This document shows positions 41,803-56,800 of a stretch of 64,000 nucleotides of DNA, one piece after another. The translations under genes and the position numbers were made by a program. The notes beneath the pieces were generated by a model. It did no database searches, had not been told where the DNA came from, and saw only the letters and a list, made by a program, of their open reading frames with translations. The first letter of the stretch is position 1; every line of letters begins with the position of its first letter. Where the stretch lies: positions 5,758,318-5,822,317 of the forward strand of contig JABAKD010000006.1 of assembly GCA_012845835.1 (NCBI GenBank). Reading direction: 5' to 3'. The DNA is from Undaria pinnatifida (Eukaryota; Sar; Phaeophyceae; Laminariales; Alariaceae).

Positions 41803-44800
41803 CTACATTAGAGGCTCTGCTCTTACCGTCCATCTAGGGGAGGAGTGGCCCACGTCTGTCCCTGTGTGATGTCGAAACTTCGAACCATGGGCACGTCCAG
41901 CCTCTCCATGACGTTCTCCGCGCGTCGGTTTAGGTCCACCACGCCGCGATCGTCGAAGCATCCTGGGCGCCAAAGCAACGCGGTATACGACGCGGGCGGG
42001 GGACGGTGAGGCTGGTATCCGAACCGCGATACCAAATGCATCGTGCGGGACGGGCGTGAAATGATCCTACTCGTGTGCTGCTGCATGAAAACCGTTCTCG
42101 TCTCAAAGCTGGGTGTAAGAAGACGAAAATTGCCCGTGTTCGTCGTTGCTCCAAGTCCAAGGAGTTGCTTCAAACGATTTCTGAGTGACGGGGCTCTTCA
42201 ACTCAAAATCGTCGGGAAATGATCATTTTTTGCTCATTACTCTTGTTGTACACCTAGCCTAGCATGGGGTTTTTCATCCACCACAAAGCAGGGTTTGGTT
42301 TTTTCCAAATCAGTTTGTGGGTTAAGAACGGCGTGTCTTGAGACCCTAAACTGAGGAACTTCAGAACAAATGTGGCGAGCCTCTATCGTGTATAGCCCAC
42401 GTCGAGGGCTGATCCTATATCTGAATTTGCTCTCGGCTGACTCTACGATAGCCACCCCCAAAAAAACAGCGATTTTCTTGAACGAACGTTTCATGGCTGC
42501 TCGATGCGAGGAACGATACTAATAAAACATGCCTCCATATGATTTTTGTTAGCAACAAATGACCATCAAACGACGACGGGGTGGCAAGGGGCACGGTGTT
42601 TCTGGAGGTACGGTCGGGAGCTCGTTTCAACACCGACGATTTCGTTAACGAAAAGTTGGGGTACCGTGGAACAACTCTCACTTTACCACGCGTTGGATGT
42701 ATATCACAAGAGCTGCTCAAAACTGGGAACCTTTTAGACATATCAAGTACTAGATCGACCGTGGCAAGCGTCTTCACACCGACACGCAGTTTGCGGCAAA
42801 TATGTGCCTCGGAAAGCTGAATCGACGCTTTGGGTTCGCGTGTTAAAACGGCTACGATACTTTAACAATGAAAAACGAATTCACTTACCACGCGTGCAGA
42901 TTTCCTCCGGTTCGTACTCGTTTGGCCAATCCACGTGTACCAGATTCAGAGAGTTCGCCTATAAATAAAAGGGAGGAACAAGCAAATATCTTATGTAAAA
43001 ATACGCACTTTTTCGTTTTGGCATGCTGACCTTGGGTTGCCGACGTGTTCTTGCTGCTGTTTGTCGCGCGGCAAGCAACGGGGCTGTCGGTGGAGTACGA
43101 CGCATTTCTGAATTTCAGCGATGTTCCGTGGCTGTGCTCTAAGCATTCAACGTCGTCGAACTGGCTCTTTTCGTCTAGGGCTTGTTTTCCGCCTCGCGAA
43201 GACGAGCAGGTGCATAGAATTCCTTACGTTTTGTTCGTTCGGTAATGTAATAGCGCGCTCCGGTAATTTGTTTTTTGGCGTACTCTGCTTGCCCGCATGC
43301 TGTAAAATATCACCATTTTTGTCTAGTTGTGTCACTCCCTCTAGACTAGAAGCAGCACTCCTTGGTTATGACGGCCGCGGACGATGCTCGCTGTGTTTAT
43401 GCATGTTCCCTTCTATACGAGTACGATGTTTCAATGGAGGGTGTGCGCTCATAGGCCACAGGTGCACACCAAATGATCAACGACAGCGAGCGGTGGGTTT
43501 TTTTCTAAACAAGCAGCCACTGAGCCTCGAAGGCACACCATCAGTATATCAGAGAGTTTGTATTTCGCAGCCAATGCAGCACCAGCCACCAAGAATACGG
43601 CGGTGGTATAGTATCATACTCTATCGTACCCCTTTCCATTTCTGAATTTGAGGCACTCGCACGAGTCACTCCGTACCTTACTTTTTGAGGAAAATACTGT
43701 GCCTGGTATGATAATTGATTTTCTTGGCAAAGAGAAGGCCCCCAACAATTCACTGCGGATTCGTATGGCATAATTTACCACTAAGCACCGCACCAAACCT
43801 TCACACCGCGAAGGACCAGGGGGGTCAAACTTCACACCGCGAAGGACCAGGAGGGTCGAGCTTGACAACGCGAAGGACCAGGGGGGTCACTCGCACGGGT
43901 GACCTCGAGACACCGCAAAAAAAAAAAAAAAAAACGGGAGTGACCCCCCAACCGTAGTCAGGTTCTTCTGCCCGTGATTATATCTACATGGCAGCGTTGT
44001 TCATCGGCTGGCATTTTCATTGTTCCACCTGGAGTCAGCGTATAATTAAATCCTTTCAAATCACGTGGCAGGGAGCCTCGCAAAAAATGGTGCACGATCA
44101 CCCCTCCAATATCGCTGTATGTAGTATATGGTGGCATGCGTGTTGGTGCTCCATCATTCCGTAACCGACTGACACGTGCCATACCATAGAGGTGCGCTGG
44201 CTCTATTTCGCATTCTGAGAGGGTTTTTGCTTTGGATCGAATACTCCACCCAAACGAAGAGACTCGAGATAGCTTCAAAGCGCAACTCGATTACCAAAGA
44301 CACGGCCTCGGGCGTGATAAAATGCTCTATACATCACCACCTAAGAGTACCCTGAAAGCGCAACGTGATTACCGGAGACATGGCCTATAGCAGGTTGTGT
44401 GAAGAACAAAAAATGTGACAATTGAAAAAAAAAAACAGACACTCCCACGGCTTCATGGTGGGGATCCAACGTTGTTATCAAAAACGTAATTCAAGAAAAT
44501 GATCTGGCCAAGAGTTGCTACCTCTATGTACTGCAGCACACCCCCCACTGTTCAACGTCGGGCAGCGCTTTAGATGTTGGACCGTGACCACGGTACAGGG
44601 GTCGCTGTTGTGGGGGCTCGGGGTCACTTGCGCACGTGTCCTCACTGTTTCTACTGCGGTCCTAAGCTCTGCGCCGAGCTGTTTATATTTAGCGATACCA
44701 ACCTGCTGCATATGAAACGATAAGACATATGCTTTCGGAAGCGAAATAATCCAAGCATTCCGCAGGCGCCATCCTCCCGCGTGCTGCTCCAACAAGTCCC

Positions 44801-47800
44801 TTTACGTCGTATCGTCTGTGAGGTACAGCGTCACTCGTGCGAGTGGTCAAACCCTAGGGATGAAAATGGGGACAACGTACTACAACAGACTATACCGTAG
44901 TCTTCTTCGGTTTTGTTCTCTAAGTCGCACAGGGTGGGCACCCCTGTACTGCAGAGAGGGCGCCGCGCGTATTTCGACGCGGTTTCTTTTTTCCTTTCTC
45001 ACCGCATCGCGACAGGCTGCCAGCAGGGTCTCGTTCCCCTCCTTGTATTGCCGCACGCGCACGTCGTACTCGTCTTCCAGCCTCTCAATCGCAAAGCTGT
45101 GGGTCGTCATGAATGCTTCCCCGATCGGGGTCCTATTTCCGGCGTCCCCGCCCCCAGAGCGAAAGAAAAGCACGGCCTCCTCCAGTATACGCTCGTAGTG
45201 CACCCAGCTGGGGTGTTGACAGGGGGGCACGGGCAGTACGGAGGATGGGGATGGACGCGTGGTGCATTAAGTGATGGAAGGCGGGCTACGATAGAGGTAC
45301 GGCATACCCCTTTTTGGCGAAACCATTTTGTGAATGAAGTCGACTCCTTCACCCAAAATCGTCGGGAATACCATATTTGTTTGTGTGTGCCGATCCAATG
45401 TCTTGTTTCATCGGGTACATTTTCGGATATGTTTTCGGTTAAGCCAACAAAATCAGAGTTTCGAGGTGAGGTATACACCTACTCAATTCAGGAGGCCCCC
45501 TCGGAAAATGACTGATGGGCATTTCACAGAACGTACAGTGTCATGCGTCTGGGGGTAGATGGCCGTCTTGGCCGACACGTTTCTGCTGGATTGGGGCTGC
45601 TCGAGTCATGACTACACAGCGAAACGCCGTTGAACTGAGAAAATCCCACCGTAGGATTGCCCTTTTCGGGGCCAAACGTTTCTGACCTTCTTACGGGTTG
45701 ATTGGCCTCTTCAAGCGTGGAAGTATCTTGGTTATTTATAGTATGGTATCGTTACGGGCGTGTTTGGGGCGGGACTAGCGCATAGAACTGTCGTCGGCCA
45801 GGGTGCGCGAATGCCTTTCCAAGTAATGTTTCGGGTGATGATGACGAAGATGTTGATGACAATGGATGACGATGCTGACGATGATGGATGATAATGATGT
45901 TGATGACGAGGGATGACGATGCTGACGATGATGGGTGATGATGTTGATGATGTTGACGACGAGGGATGACGATGCTGACGATGATGGATGATGACGATGT
46001 TGATGACGAGGGATGAAGATGCTGACGATGATGGATGATGATGTTGATGATGTTGACAGTCAGCAGCTAGCTCTCCACATGTTAAGACCCAGGCTACGGT
46101 ACCATAAGGGTTATGTATGCTATGTAGGGTTGTTTCCAAGTTTTGTTGGCAGTGGCTGGGGGTCACTCGCTCGAGTGAACCACCCCCCTGTTCCTTCCTT
46201 CGCGGTCATAGACTTTTGTGACATACTGTTGAATTATTTTAGACATGAATCCTTGATGGGATGGTTAGTTGGATTGCGATAAACTAACCACCTAACGTGT
46301 CTTGGTCAGTGAGGTGCAGAGCCATTCGTGCGACTGCTGAAGACCAGGTGGTGAAAACGGGGAGATGTCGCCTGCCGCTTTCCCCTACCGTTAGCTTGAG
46401 AGCTACAAAAATACACTCAGTGGCACCCCTACCTACCGTGATACGACTGAACTACTGCAATATGGTTTTCGCGTTGTTGTTTGTTGTATATATATAGGCC
46501 ATGGCATTATGGACTTGCGTTTCCCTTCCTTCTTTTTTCGCTCAAAATCATTTATTGCGTGAGGGACGAGGAACTCTTCCAGCGAGAAACCTCAGGAGAT
46601 TTATCGCAGGCACACCATCTCTACCGCTTCACGCGTCGGTGGGGGGAATGTCAAGATGACTGTTTCCGAGCAAAGGACACCGTTAAGTCTGGCTGAGGTC
46701 GCGTGGTTTGTGCATTGGTTGTTGCGGGGACGGACGAACGGACATATCTGCGACTACGCTAAAACATCTAAAAGCCATCCCACGCTATGCGTACAGCAGA
46801 TTCTAAGGACTTTTTTAGGTCCTAACACGAAGAGGTTAATTTCACGCGTGCTACGATAGAGGGGCAACCACCATTTCTCTGCGGTTGCTCAATTCAGGAG
46901 ATGAAGGCCTCTCCCAAACGCGGGTTCGGAGAAAAACAAAACTGCCTCTATCGATTTTATGGCTTAGATACACAAACAAGAACCATGCAAAAACACTGGC
47001 CTATTTCCGACGATTTTGTTTTCACAAGGAACTCCGTTGTTCAGAAGACGTTGCACACGAAACGTTTCACATCGATTATAGCCTGCGTCATGTACCACGT
47101 ATCACGCCCGAGACATAGTTTCGAAGGCGTTCGTTGGCGCAACTCGGCCAACTTTTCTACGCGCTACAAAAAAATATATACTACTGGTATTGAAGACGCT
47201 TGCTACAATAGAGGTGCACCACATTTTTTCTGCGGTTTTCCTCAATGTGCGAGCTTAAGACCCCTCTCAAAAACTGATTCGGAAAAAGATTAAATTGCTA
47301 CACCGGATAAAAATCCCCATAGCCTAGGTATAGAACGAGAGGCATGCAAACAAAAAATGTTATATTTCCGACGATTTTGGGTCAACCCCTTTAGAGCCCC
47401 CGAACCCTCCCTATACTAAAACCAAGTGAATTTGTCCCCAAAAATGGGTTTCCAGTTGTAAAGGGGTTAATTAAAGAGCGCCGTCATTCAGAAACCGTTT
47501 CAGACCACAAGTGATACCTCTATGGTAGCACGCGTCTAAAACAAGTAGTTCGAAGTATACTCGTAAAATTGCCATACCATCAATACCAGCAGGATTAATA
47601 GTTACAAACTTGAGAAGCTCGACCGGTCACAAGGTCGCAGACCCTCGGCCCAGAAAGAGCAGCTTAGCTGCTGCCTCGTGATGACTCCTGTATCGCAGCA
47701 ACGCCATAGAGATGGTCCCCGACAAAACGATCCACCAGGACTGGGTGCAGATCCATACGCATAGCACCTGCATCTACAATTTGATACATCTATTTCGTGA

Positions 47801-50800
47801 GCAAACATAGGCGTGACTAGCTACAATATAAACCGCTAGGGGCTCCGAAACTGACCCAATGATTAGAAGTTGCAGCCGTGGTCGCGCTTTAACGGGGTAC
47901 CCAGCAATAGAGTGCCGGGGGGGGGGGGGGGGGTGAATTTTTGAGGCATGTGTTTTTTGTGGGCAATTGAAGTCCACCAGTGTGGAAACACAGGTTACCC
48001 TAACATTTGTACGGGTGTACATATTGTAAGGGCTAATGCATTGAAGCTTGGTCCGGTTGCGCGGATGAATGCCTTCGAAGTCATGTTTCGGAGATCAGAG
48101 AGCTTGCGGGAGAAGGGATGTTAAATTATGTTGGTACCCTCTATTTTCACTACTGGGTGTAAACTATCACACGTATCACACATGTCAAACATATCACACA
48201 TATCACACATACCATCATCCTATCTTACTACCATGCTATCCTATATCAGACTATCATACTATCATATTATCATACTATCATACTACCATATCACACGTAC
48301 TATCATATTATCATACTATCATATGCTGTCGTACTGTCATACTCGCACGAGCGACTCTGTCTCACGGACGAAAACAAGATACAGGCGATTTGTTTGGCGC
48401 AGCTTAGCAAACCGTTTGATTCGGGATTCTTATCGTAAAAAAGGTACAGTGGCACGAACGGCTACGACCGAAAGGAACAGGGAGGGCATCCGGTGCGAGA
48501 AAAGGCCCTAAAGGGGACTCCCTTTCCGTAGCGTTTTGCCCGGGTAAGATATTGAGCTAACATTACGTTTGCTGAGCTGCAAAACCTTCCGCAAGGCCCC
48601 GAAGGTACGGGGGCCCCAGCATAGTGTTTTGAGAAGAGCTTGTCGCGACCTTGTTCTACGGAGAACCGCACTATCCAGGGATAGTTAGGGATCCCCTTCT
48701 AGTGCGGGTATTGTTACGTGGGAAGGATTGGTATTACGATACCCCCTCAAACACACAGGTATCGTTATCTGGGAGAGACTTATATTGCGGTACCGTCCCC
48801 CCCCTTCCCTCGGAACCAACGGTTTTCATGGCTGCTCGACAGGAGAAAGAAAGGGTGATGAAATATATATATATTTCTTCACAAAATTTCTGGCTGGCAC
48901 AGGACCATCGAACGAGGACGTCGGGGGTAATAAATTTGAGACGATACGGCCATTAGGAGTTGGTTTAACAAACCGGCGATTTTGTTAAAGAAATGACGTG
49001 GGAGGGCTACCGTAGAACAACCTGAAGGGACGACGCTACTGCGGGATGAGCGACCACAACTGCACCCCTACACCTGTCGAGATGGAGGCCTTTCAGGTGC
49101 CTGTCGGGCACGAGCTGTAGAAAGTGCAGGCCGCATCCGAAATAGACGAAGTCGGCATCTACCTCCTCGCTCTTGCACTCGTTGAAGACCTGGAAAAACC
49201 AAAAAAAAAAAAGTACCGCGGGTTTGGCAAAAAAAATATGTCAAAAAAAGGACTGACCGAAATGTGAAAAATGCCTCACAGACCGTCTTGATTGCCTTTC
49301 TCGCCTCTCGAGAAAACCTTGGCTAAGGTGTGTGTGGGGGGGGGGGGTCCCTTTCGGGGCCTCATTTTGCAATAATAGCTCTGGGTCACTCTCGCGAGTG
49401 ACTCCCCCTATTCCTTCGCGGTCTTAACGGTTTGGTGCTTGTTCTAAATTTGCGATATGAACATGGGATGGGATGGTTAGCTCCGGTGCACCGAAAACCT
49501 AACCCGAGGTATTTTGGTCCGCGGTCGATGTAAGCGCCCGGTAATGGAAACTGGGGTACCCCCTCCCTACCGTAGCCATGGTTTGAAGTCGAGCGCAACA
49601 TTTCAGCACGAGATTGACGTCACGGGAAGGGGTGCATTTTTTTAGCCATAAAAAGGTGTGCCTGGCCGGCTGAGCTTGTCAAGTGAGTGTAAGGTTATTG
49701 GGGTGGGGACACAGAGTGCCCCCTGCAGGTCTGCCAATTGAACAGGTCTTCGGAGAGTCCCCGTTTTCTTGGCCTTCGCAGTCGTGGCATTTTTTCGATT
49801 TAGCCGGAGCCCCGGATGGCTTCTGACATCGGAGGCTCGTGCCTCCGATCTACTTCCTGCCTATACCCAATATTAAACGACAACCTTCACGCACGAAACC
49901 CAGCCAAATTATCTCAATACGGATAATTACAGGCCTTTCGAGGCCGTATCTCAACACGAGGAACGAACGGTTCGTCTAGAAACAATTCGTGAATTATTTG
50001 ATTTGGGGCTAGGGTCTACAGAAAAGCTTTGTCGGGTTGGCCGAACAAACGCCTTCCACGTACAAACCCACTGAAGGGGGGTGGGTCCCCTTTTTAGGGA
50101 CCTTTTTTTGCAGTGGCTCGGGGTTCACTCGCGCGAGTGACCCCCCGGTTCCATGCAAGTCATAGCTAGGGTTTCGTGCTGCTTAAATATTGTGGATGTG
50201 AATCCCCAATGGAGTTGGTTAGCCACGCTGCGGCCGAACAAATCGCCTGGAACTTGTTTTTGCCCGTGCGGTATAGAGTCACTCGTGGGACTGGCTCAGA
50301 TCCGGTGGTGAAAATTGGCGGTACCCCCCTGCAGTAGCCTATATCTCTGGGACCACAAGTCATTTTTAGGGTTGTGAGATATGAAGCTCCTCGTGTTCAG
50401 AGCTCGGAAACTGCGTGCTGCGCCCCTATTGTGGGATTGCTCCTGCTCGTGGTGCGTTAGGTAGCGCAGCAAAGCTACTTTTGCCATGCCTCGCCCAATC
50501 GCGGACGTTGTTGTGAAAATTATTGAAAATGATCCCCGCATGGTCAATCCCATGCCACTACGAACACACATCATATTCAACTCTGATTACACGCAAAATG
50601 ATGAGTAAAATCGTTAAAAAAAGCAGCCCAAGGACCAATCGCATGCAACTACGTATACGGCAACTACTACTGCTCTACACCGCAAAAGAAAAATGCAAGC
50701 GGTATTAGGCGGTTCCGCATTTGAGAGAAATCCCGTCACAATCCGAACTATTTCGGCAAATAAAGAGTACAACTATATCGTACGAGGAACGCGTCTTAGA

Positions 50801-53800
50801 GTACTTTGACGTCATCTTGCGCGTACCTTGGTGTAGTGGAGGCTGACAACGAATCTGTTGTCCTCCGGTTGGTTTCCGTCTTCCTCAGCACCCCTATCCC
50901 CCCCAGTGCACCGCACATCCACCAGATTTGCATCGTCTTTGAAGGAAGCGTCGTAACACTGTTTATTACCGTCGGCCGCGATTCTTTGCTTCAGTAGCCA
51001 GGCCAGCAGGTTGGCTTGCATCTAACAGAGTGGGGAGGCATTACGGAAGAGGGGACGGGGGGGGAGTGCAAACTCGTTGTTATGCGTGGCCGTACACCTG
51101 CGTTGCACCCGTCAGGAAAAGAAAAAATCAGGACTTATTTGAGACATTGGAACCACACAGCGCATTCCTTAGGAAAATCCCTAATTCCGCGACACACATT
51201 GCTGTACTTGGCCCAGGAAATAATGCAGGGTGCAAGCGTGTAGCTTAGTGCTGTTACTACAGGTCACTAAAACGGCAGCAGATAATTCCATGTCGATCAT
51301 TACGGGACGTGACCACGTCGCTGAAAATTGGATTTGTGGTAACTTCCAGGATTTGGTTTGCACAGCCTTTTTTTTTCCATTGTGAACCCGGATTTTTTCA
51401 GCTTTTATGAAAGATATTTCGAGGACGTCGGCCGTGAGTTCGAAGAAATTCAGGTCAATGCTCATCTTTGCAAGCTGCGTTGTTGGTACTTGTAACGTAC
51501 TATATGGGTGATTTTTTATCGGGAGGGGTCCTATTTTTTGTCCGCCATAATGGTAAGTGTTGGTAGTTATACTTTATTTAGGTGGCAATTTTGAGCTAGA
51601 TCAAAAATCACATCTACTTTTTTATAAATTTATTACAGTAGTAGATGGCCCTTTATAGTGGCGACCTGAGTAGTGAAGGGCCCTGGATAGTGGCATAAAA
51701 ATATCCTGGCAATATCTCAACCCGATATAGTGGCACTTTCCCACTATTGAGGAGTCGTTCTACGGTAGCCCCCCCAACTTTTCTTCAACGAAATCGGCGG
51801 TTTTGAAACCAGCTCCCGGCAATATCTCCTAAAGTACGGTGCCCCTTGCCACCCTGACGTCATCAATCGATAGCCCTGTGCAAACAAGAGAACGTATGTT
51901 TGTTTTTTTTTATTGCATCATTCGTCGTGTCGAGCAGCCATAAAAATTCGTTCAAGAAAATCGCGGGTTTGGGGGGGGGGGGCTATCGTTGAAGCTGTCT
52001 GAGGACGGGGCCCTCAATAGTGGCATGTTGGGCGTCTCACACACCCAATAGTGGCAGTTCCAAACAGCGGGCCCCCACTACTGCTGGACCTCACCTGCCC
52101 ACACGCACCCTCAGCAGTGGGCGCCACACGTATCATGCCAGCCTGCGTGGACCTAGAACTGTGTGAACTCCCAAACCGACAACTGGGTTAGAAAGACGGG
52201 CACAGATGTCGCCTTGGCTCCGGTGGCCGGCTTCATGGAATATGTGGTGAACCAGAGGAGGAGGGCGGCAGAGAAATACACCGCGTCTGCAACCCGTGCA
52301 TCGCCAAGAAGCAAAAGACACCCGACTCCTCGAATCAGCCTAAGCGTGCCTCGAAGGCCGTGGAGGAATGGGCTGGGTTGGAGGAGCAAGCCGAGTTTGC
52401 TGACACTGTCTAAAGACGCAAAAGAGATTTTCATCGAGAAGGTTAACACGTACGAGGAAAAGGCGGACAGTGACGACGAGCCAGACAATGCCAAAGATTC
52501 TGAGAGCGCGGGGGGTGGGGGGAAGGAGGCGCGCCGTCGTTCGCGGAACTGGCTGAACTTTTTAGTCCTCTAGAACAGTCCGCAGAGTCGTGTGGCATTG
52601 GCGAAGCCGGGCATTACCTCCGCAAGGCGAAGATGGTGTTCTTCGCAGCGCACTCCGCCAGACCGGAACGGCAGATGGGCATTACAACGTTGGCGGACAC
52701 CTAGTGCAATCAGTCGGCTGACGCCTACACCAAAAGTGCTCGTACGTAGTTTCAGAGCATCGTGGTGGTTTGGTTGATGCGCCGGGGCGGAAAGCGTTTG
52801 GCTCTTCAAGCTTGCTTGCTTCAGTTGTTCGCGTCTCTGCGTTGCTGTTGTCGTTTCTTCTGCGTGTGTTGAACCCCATGTTACACGGCCCGCCGGACAA
52901 AACATAAATAATAATGTGTTTTATAATTTTATTTCTGTAGTTTCCACTATTATAGTCTATTGCTCTACCATATAATGTATGGTGGATGGTTTACGGGTGT
53001 ATGGCTTGGTCAGGGTCGTTGGTACTGTGCGCACGTATATTTTCTCTATCTACCTGAGGGTGGTTTTGGACAATGATTATTTATTTTTTTTTTCACTGTA
53101 ATATTGGCGGGTTTTGGTATACATCGGGAGTATGAAGACAGAAGACAGTAATGGTGCTCTGATAGATATCATGTGAAAGTTCCATCCTAAAAATTATAAA
53201 ATAAAATAAAAATAATAAAATAGTAAAATAATAAATAATTAAACAAAAAAAGTAACATGTACTGTCACCACAACATTTTACGTGTAAAAGTCCCACCCTG
53301 AAAAACCACGGGAATCGGTGAGGCTCGAACCCACGGTTCTAAATTAATACGTTGTCACCCTAACGAAAAAAAAAAACACCCCTAAAAAACAAAAGCAGGA
53401 GTCGGTGAGCTTAAAGCAATACGCTGTCACTCTAATATAAAAAAACCCCACCCCGACAAGAATGAAATTTATTACATAAAAAAATACTCGGAGTATAGAT
53501 TAAATAACGGGAGTCGGTGAGCCTCAAATTCACGGTTCTAAATTGATACTGTCATCTTCAACGATACAGAAAAAAACAGTTTCGTTTCACGAGCGAAAGT
53601 TTCTGAAAAAAATACGAGTCGTACTGGGTTCAAATTTCGAATATAGCTGTGCAAACCAAATCCTGGAACTACCAATCCACTTTCCAGCGACGTGGTCGCG
53701 TCCCTTAATCGACATGAAATTATCTGCCGTTTTCGTGAGCTGTAGTGACAGCACCAAGCTACACGCTTGTACCCTACAACAATTTCCTTGGCCGAGTACA

Positions 53801-56800
53801 GCAGTGTGTGTAGCGGAATTACACTGACTTTCCCAAGGAATGCGGTGTGGTTCCAGTGTCTCAAATGATTCCCTGTTTTCTCATTTTTCGAAGGGTGCAG
53901 CAGCGGTACGTAATCCTAAGACCATATACCCTCCTCGCATCCCTAGCATACGTCGGGATGGCGTGCCACACGCGACGCGTGCTACGCTAGAGGTAGCACC
54001 TTTCGTCTGTTTTTTTTTCTGAATGACTGGGCTTCTTAACTCAAAATCGTCGAAAATACGCCCCATTTTTTTTTATTATTCAAGTTGTGTACCTCTAGGC
54101 CACGGGAGGTTTCATCCGGTCGGTGGCAACTTTAATATTCTCCACATGAATGAGTTTTTGGGAGAGGTCCCTTAAGCTGCCAAAGTTGAAGAACCTCTGA
54201 AAAAAACGGTTCACCTCTGTCGTAGCACGCGTCTCGCCGGGTTTTTGGGTATCGCACATGCAAGATGGGGTCGACGTCGCAGTGGGGGAAACTAGTATTC
54301 CAATCCGGATATCTGCGCAACGACTTCGGTCGGAACGCCTGGACACCATGTTGACTTGCACCTCTAAAGACCACAAAACTGCCTGGGGAAGGTCAAGTGG
54401 CAATCATTTGCTTCAAGCGTTTAGGCCAGCATGTTGGCGTGCATCTACCAGTGAAAGGAAATAGGGTATGGAAAATACTGGGGTGCCAATGTCAACGGGG
54501 TAGAAGTGGACAGACAACTTTGCTTTCTCCAAGAAACAGAAACAACAACTTTGCTCCCAGAGCTTCCAAGTTAGCGTGCTGGCTTGCATTTTAAAACCGT
54601 GGCAGTTCTGCTGTATGTAGTAGTAGTGTGAAGAGGGTTTGGTCGCGTTTGTTTGATCTAAGAGCCAGACATGCGTGTTGCCTTGCATCTAGCACTGGGA
54701 AGGGATTACAGAAGAAGAGCGGATAGGCGGAGGCAGGCCAAGAACTAGACCATAACACAAAACAACAATTTCCGTTCAGGAGACGGGCCTAAGCGTTCAC
54801 TTCCATCGGTAAACGGCAGGACAGTACGGAGTATGGAGTGGCTGAAAACATTTTATCGCTAAGCAAGACGTCATCACCCGCATGCTTCTGAGTAGTATCC
54901 ATCATCAGCATGATTCTGAGTAATCCAAACCCCAAAACACATGGGTTCGGCTCCAAGTAGCTCACTATAGGACGAGTGCATCGATAGTGGTAGCCGGTCT
55001 TGGCTGTTGCTTTCTGGATGACGGGGTTTCTCAACCCCGAACACTCGGCATTTTTTTTGTTTTTCTGACTTACGTAGTAATGCGTTTGCATACTTAGGCT
55101 ACGAGTTTGAAAACCACGGGGTTGTGTCTTGAGGGAACTTACGATCATCAGTGTTTGGGCGAGGAATATAGAGCAACTCACGGGAGGAGCCTGCCATCAA
55201 AAAACGCTCATGTACGGCAGGGGGCATCTTACGATGATGTTGTGATGATGCAGTAACGATGATGTTGTGATGATGCAGTAACGATGATGTTATGATTATG
55301 TTACGATGGTATCATGATGTTACGATGATGTTATGATTGTGTTATGTGATATCATGGTGATGTTAAGACGATGTTATGATGATGTAACGATGATGTAATG
55401 ATGGTGTTATGATGATGTTATGATGGTGTTACGATGATCTTATGACGGTGTTATGATGGTGTTATAATCATGTTTAGATCATGTTATGATGATGTTATGA
55501 TAATGCTGTGATGATGTTATCAAGATGTTACGACGTTGTTATGATGATGCTATTACGATGTTACGATGCTGTTACGATGATGCTATGGTGATGTTAGGAT
55601 GATGTCATGATGATGTTATGATGATGTTACGATGGGGTTATGATGATGTTATGGTGATGATACAATAATGGTATGATGATGTTATGATGATGACATGATT
55701 TACACCCATTTTGACCGCCGGATATTTATCACTAGCATTTTTCACAGTATCAAGTCACTCTGTAACTCACCGACCACGATGTTTTTAGGCTGTTGTTTCT
55801 GGCTCAGCGTACTATTAATATAGCTTTTTACCGTTTATATATTGCGGATTCAGACCGCCACCTTGTAACACGGCGGAGATTGACACCGCAAAGAAAAAAA
55901 TGAGTTCGTTGGCGCGAGGGATCCAGAGCCACTGAAAAACGACCAAGAAACTAACACCCACAACACCCCTACACCGTAGCCTTGGCAGAAATTAATTCAA
56001 TCGCTGCACCACTACCGAAGCGTGTAATGTGTTACAACGTCTTAGCGTGGTACGGCTCCGGTAATATATTTACTAATGTATCATACACAGTACACGTAGT
56101 ACACCGTTATCTTGGCACAAGTGAATTAAACGGCTGTAGCTCTACCGAAGCATGTGATGCAACGTCTTGGCGTCGTAACGCTCCGGTAATATATTTACTA
56201 TTGTATGACACATAGTGCACGTAGCCCACCGTTGTCCTGGCAGAAGTTAATGGCTGCACCTCTATCTACCGAAGCATGTGTTACAACGCTATGGCGTGGT
56301 AAGGCTCCGATATCATATTTACTCTTGTATCATAAAAATAGTACACAGAGTATACGTAGTACAAACCTATAATATGTGCAAAGTAGTATACATACACCAG
56401 GTATAACTCGTTATGTAGACTAAAATATGCATATTAGAAAAAAAAAAACACTCCAGCTGTGAAATTGAAGGTTTCGTCGAAACTCATATCTTCAAGCTGT
56501 ATGTGTGATACTCCGATCGCGCGTATTACTGGGTGTGTGTCCTCATTAAGGATATAGGTCGGGGACTTCCCTTGGAACCACAATGTAGCTTGTACCAGGG
56601 TCAACAGAGTGATGTCAGTCGGTCTGTACGCGGAAACCATAATACCCGTCCTTGATAGGGAAAAATTATGACGGCTGTGCAAGGAAATGCATCAGTTTAT
56701 CAAGTGTACCCTGTAAGTCGTACAACCGGTAAGGAGAGGGCGGAGTGTTCGAAGGGGTGGGGGAGAGGGTTCGGGGGAAGGGCGGGGGGGGGGGGGGGGG

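Noticed and set aside
43045-43645. Plus-strand frames rich in Phe, Cys and Arg
   Set aside because: Overlapping frames of similar length, no domain, no splice logic.
47642-47766. DLHP-containing exon as the catalytic Asp/His exon of the SGNH gene
   Set aside because: Exons 3 and 4 join in phase without it and DGRH across 41827/41802 fits the motif and its position better.
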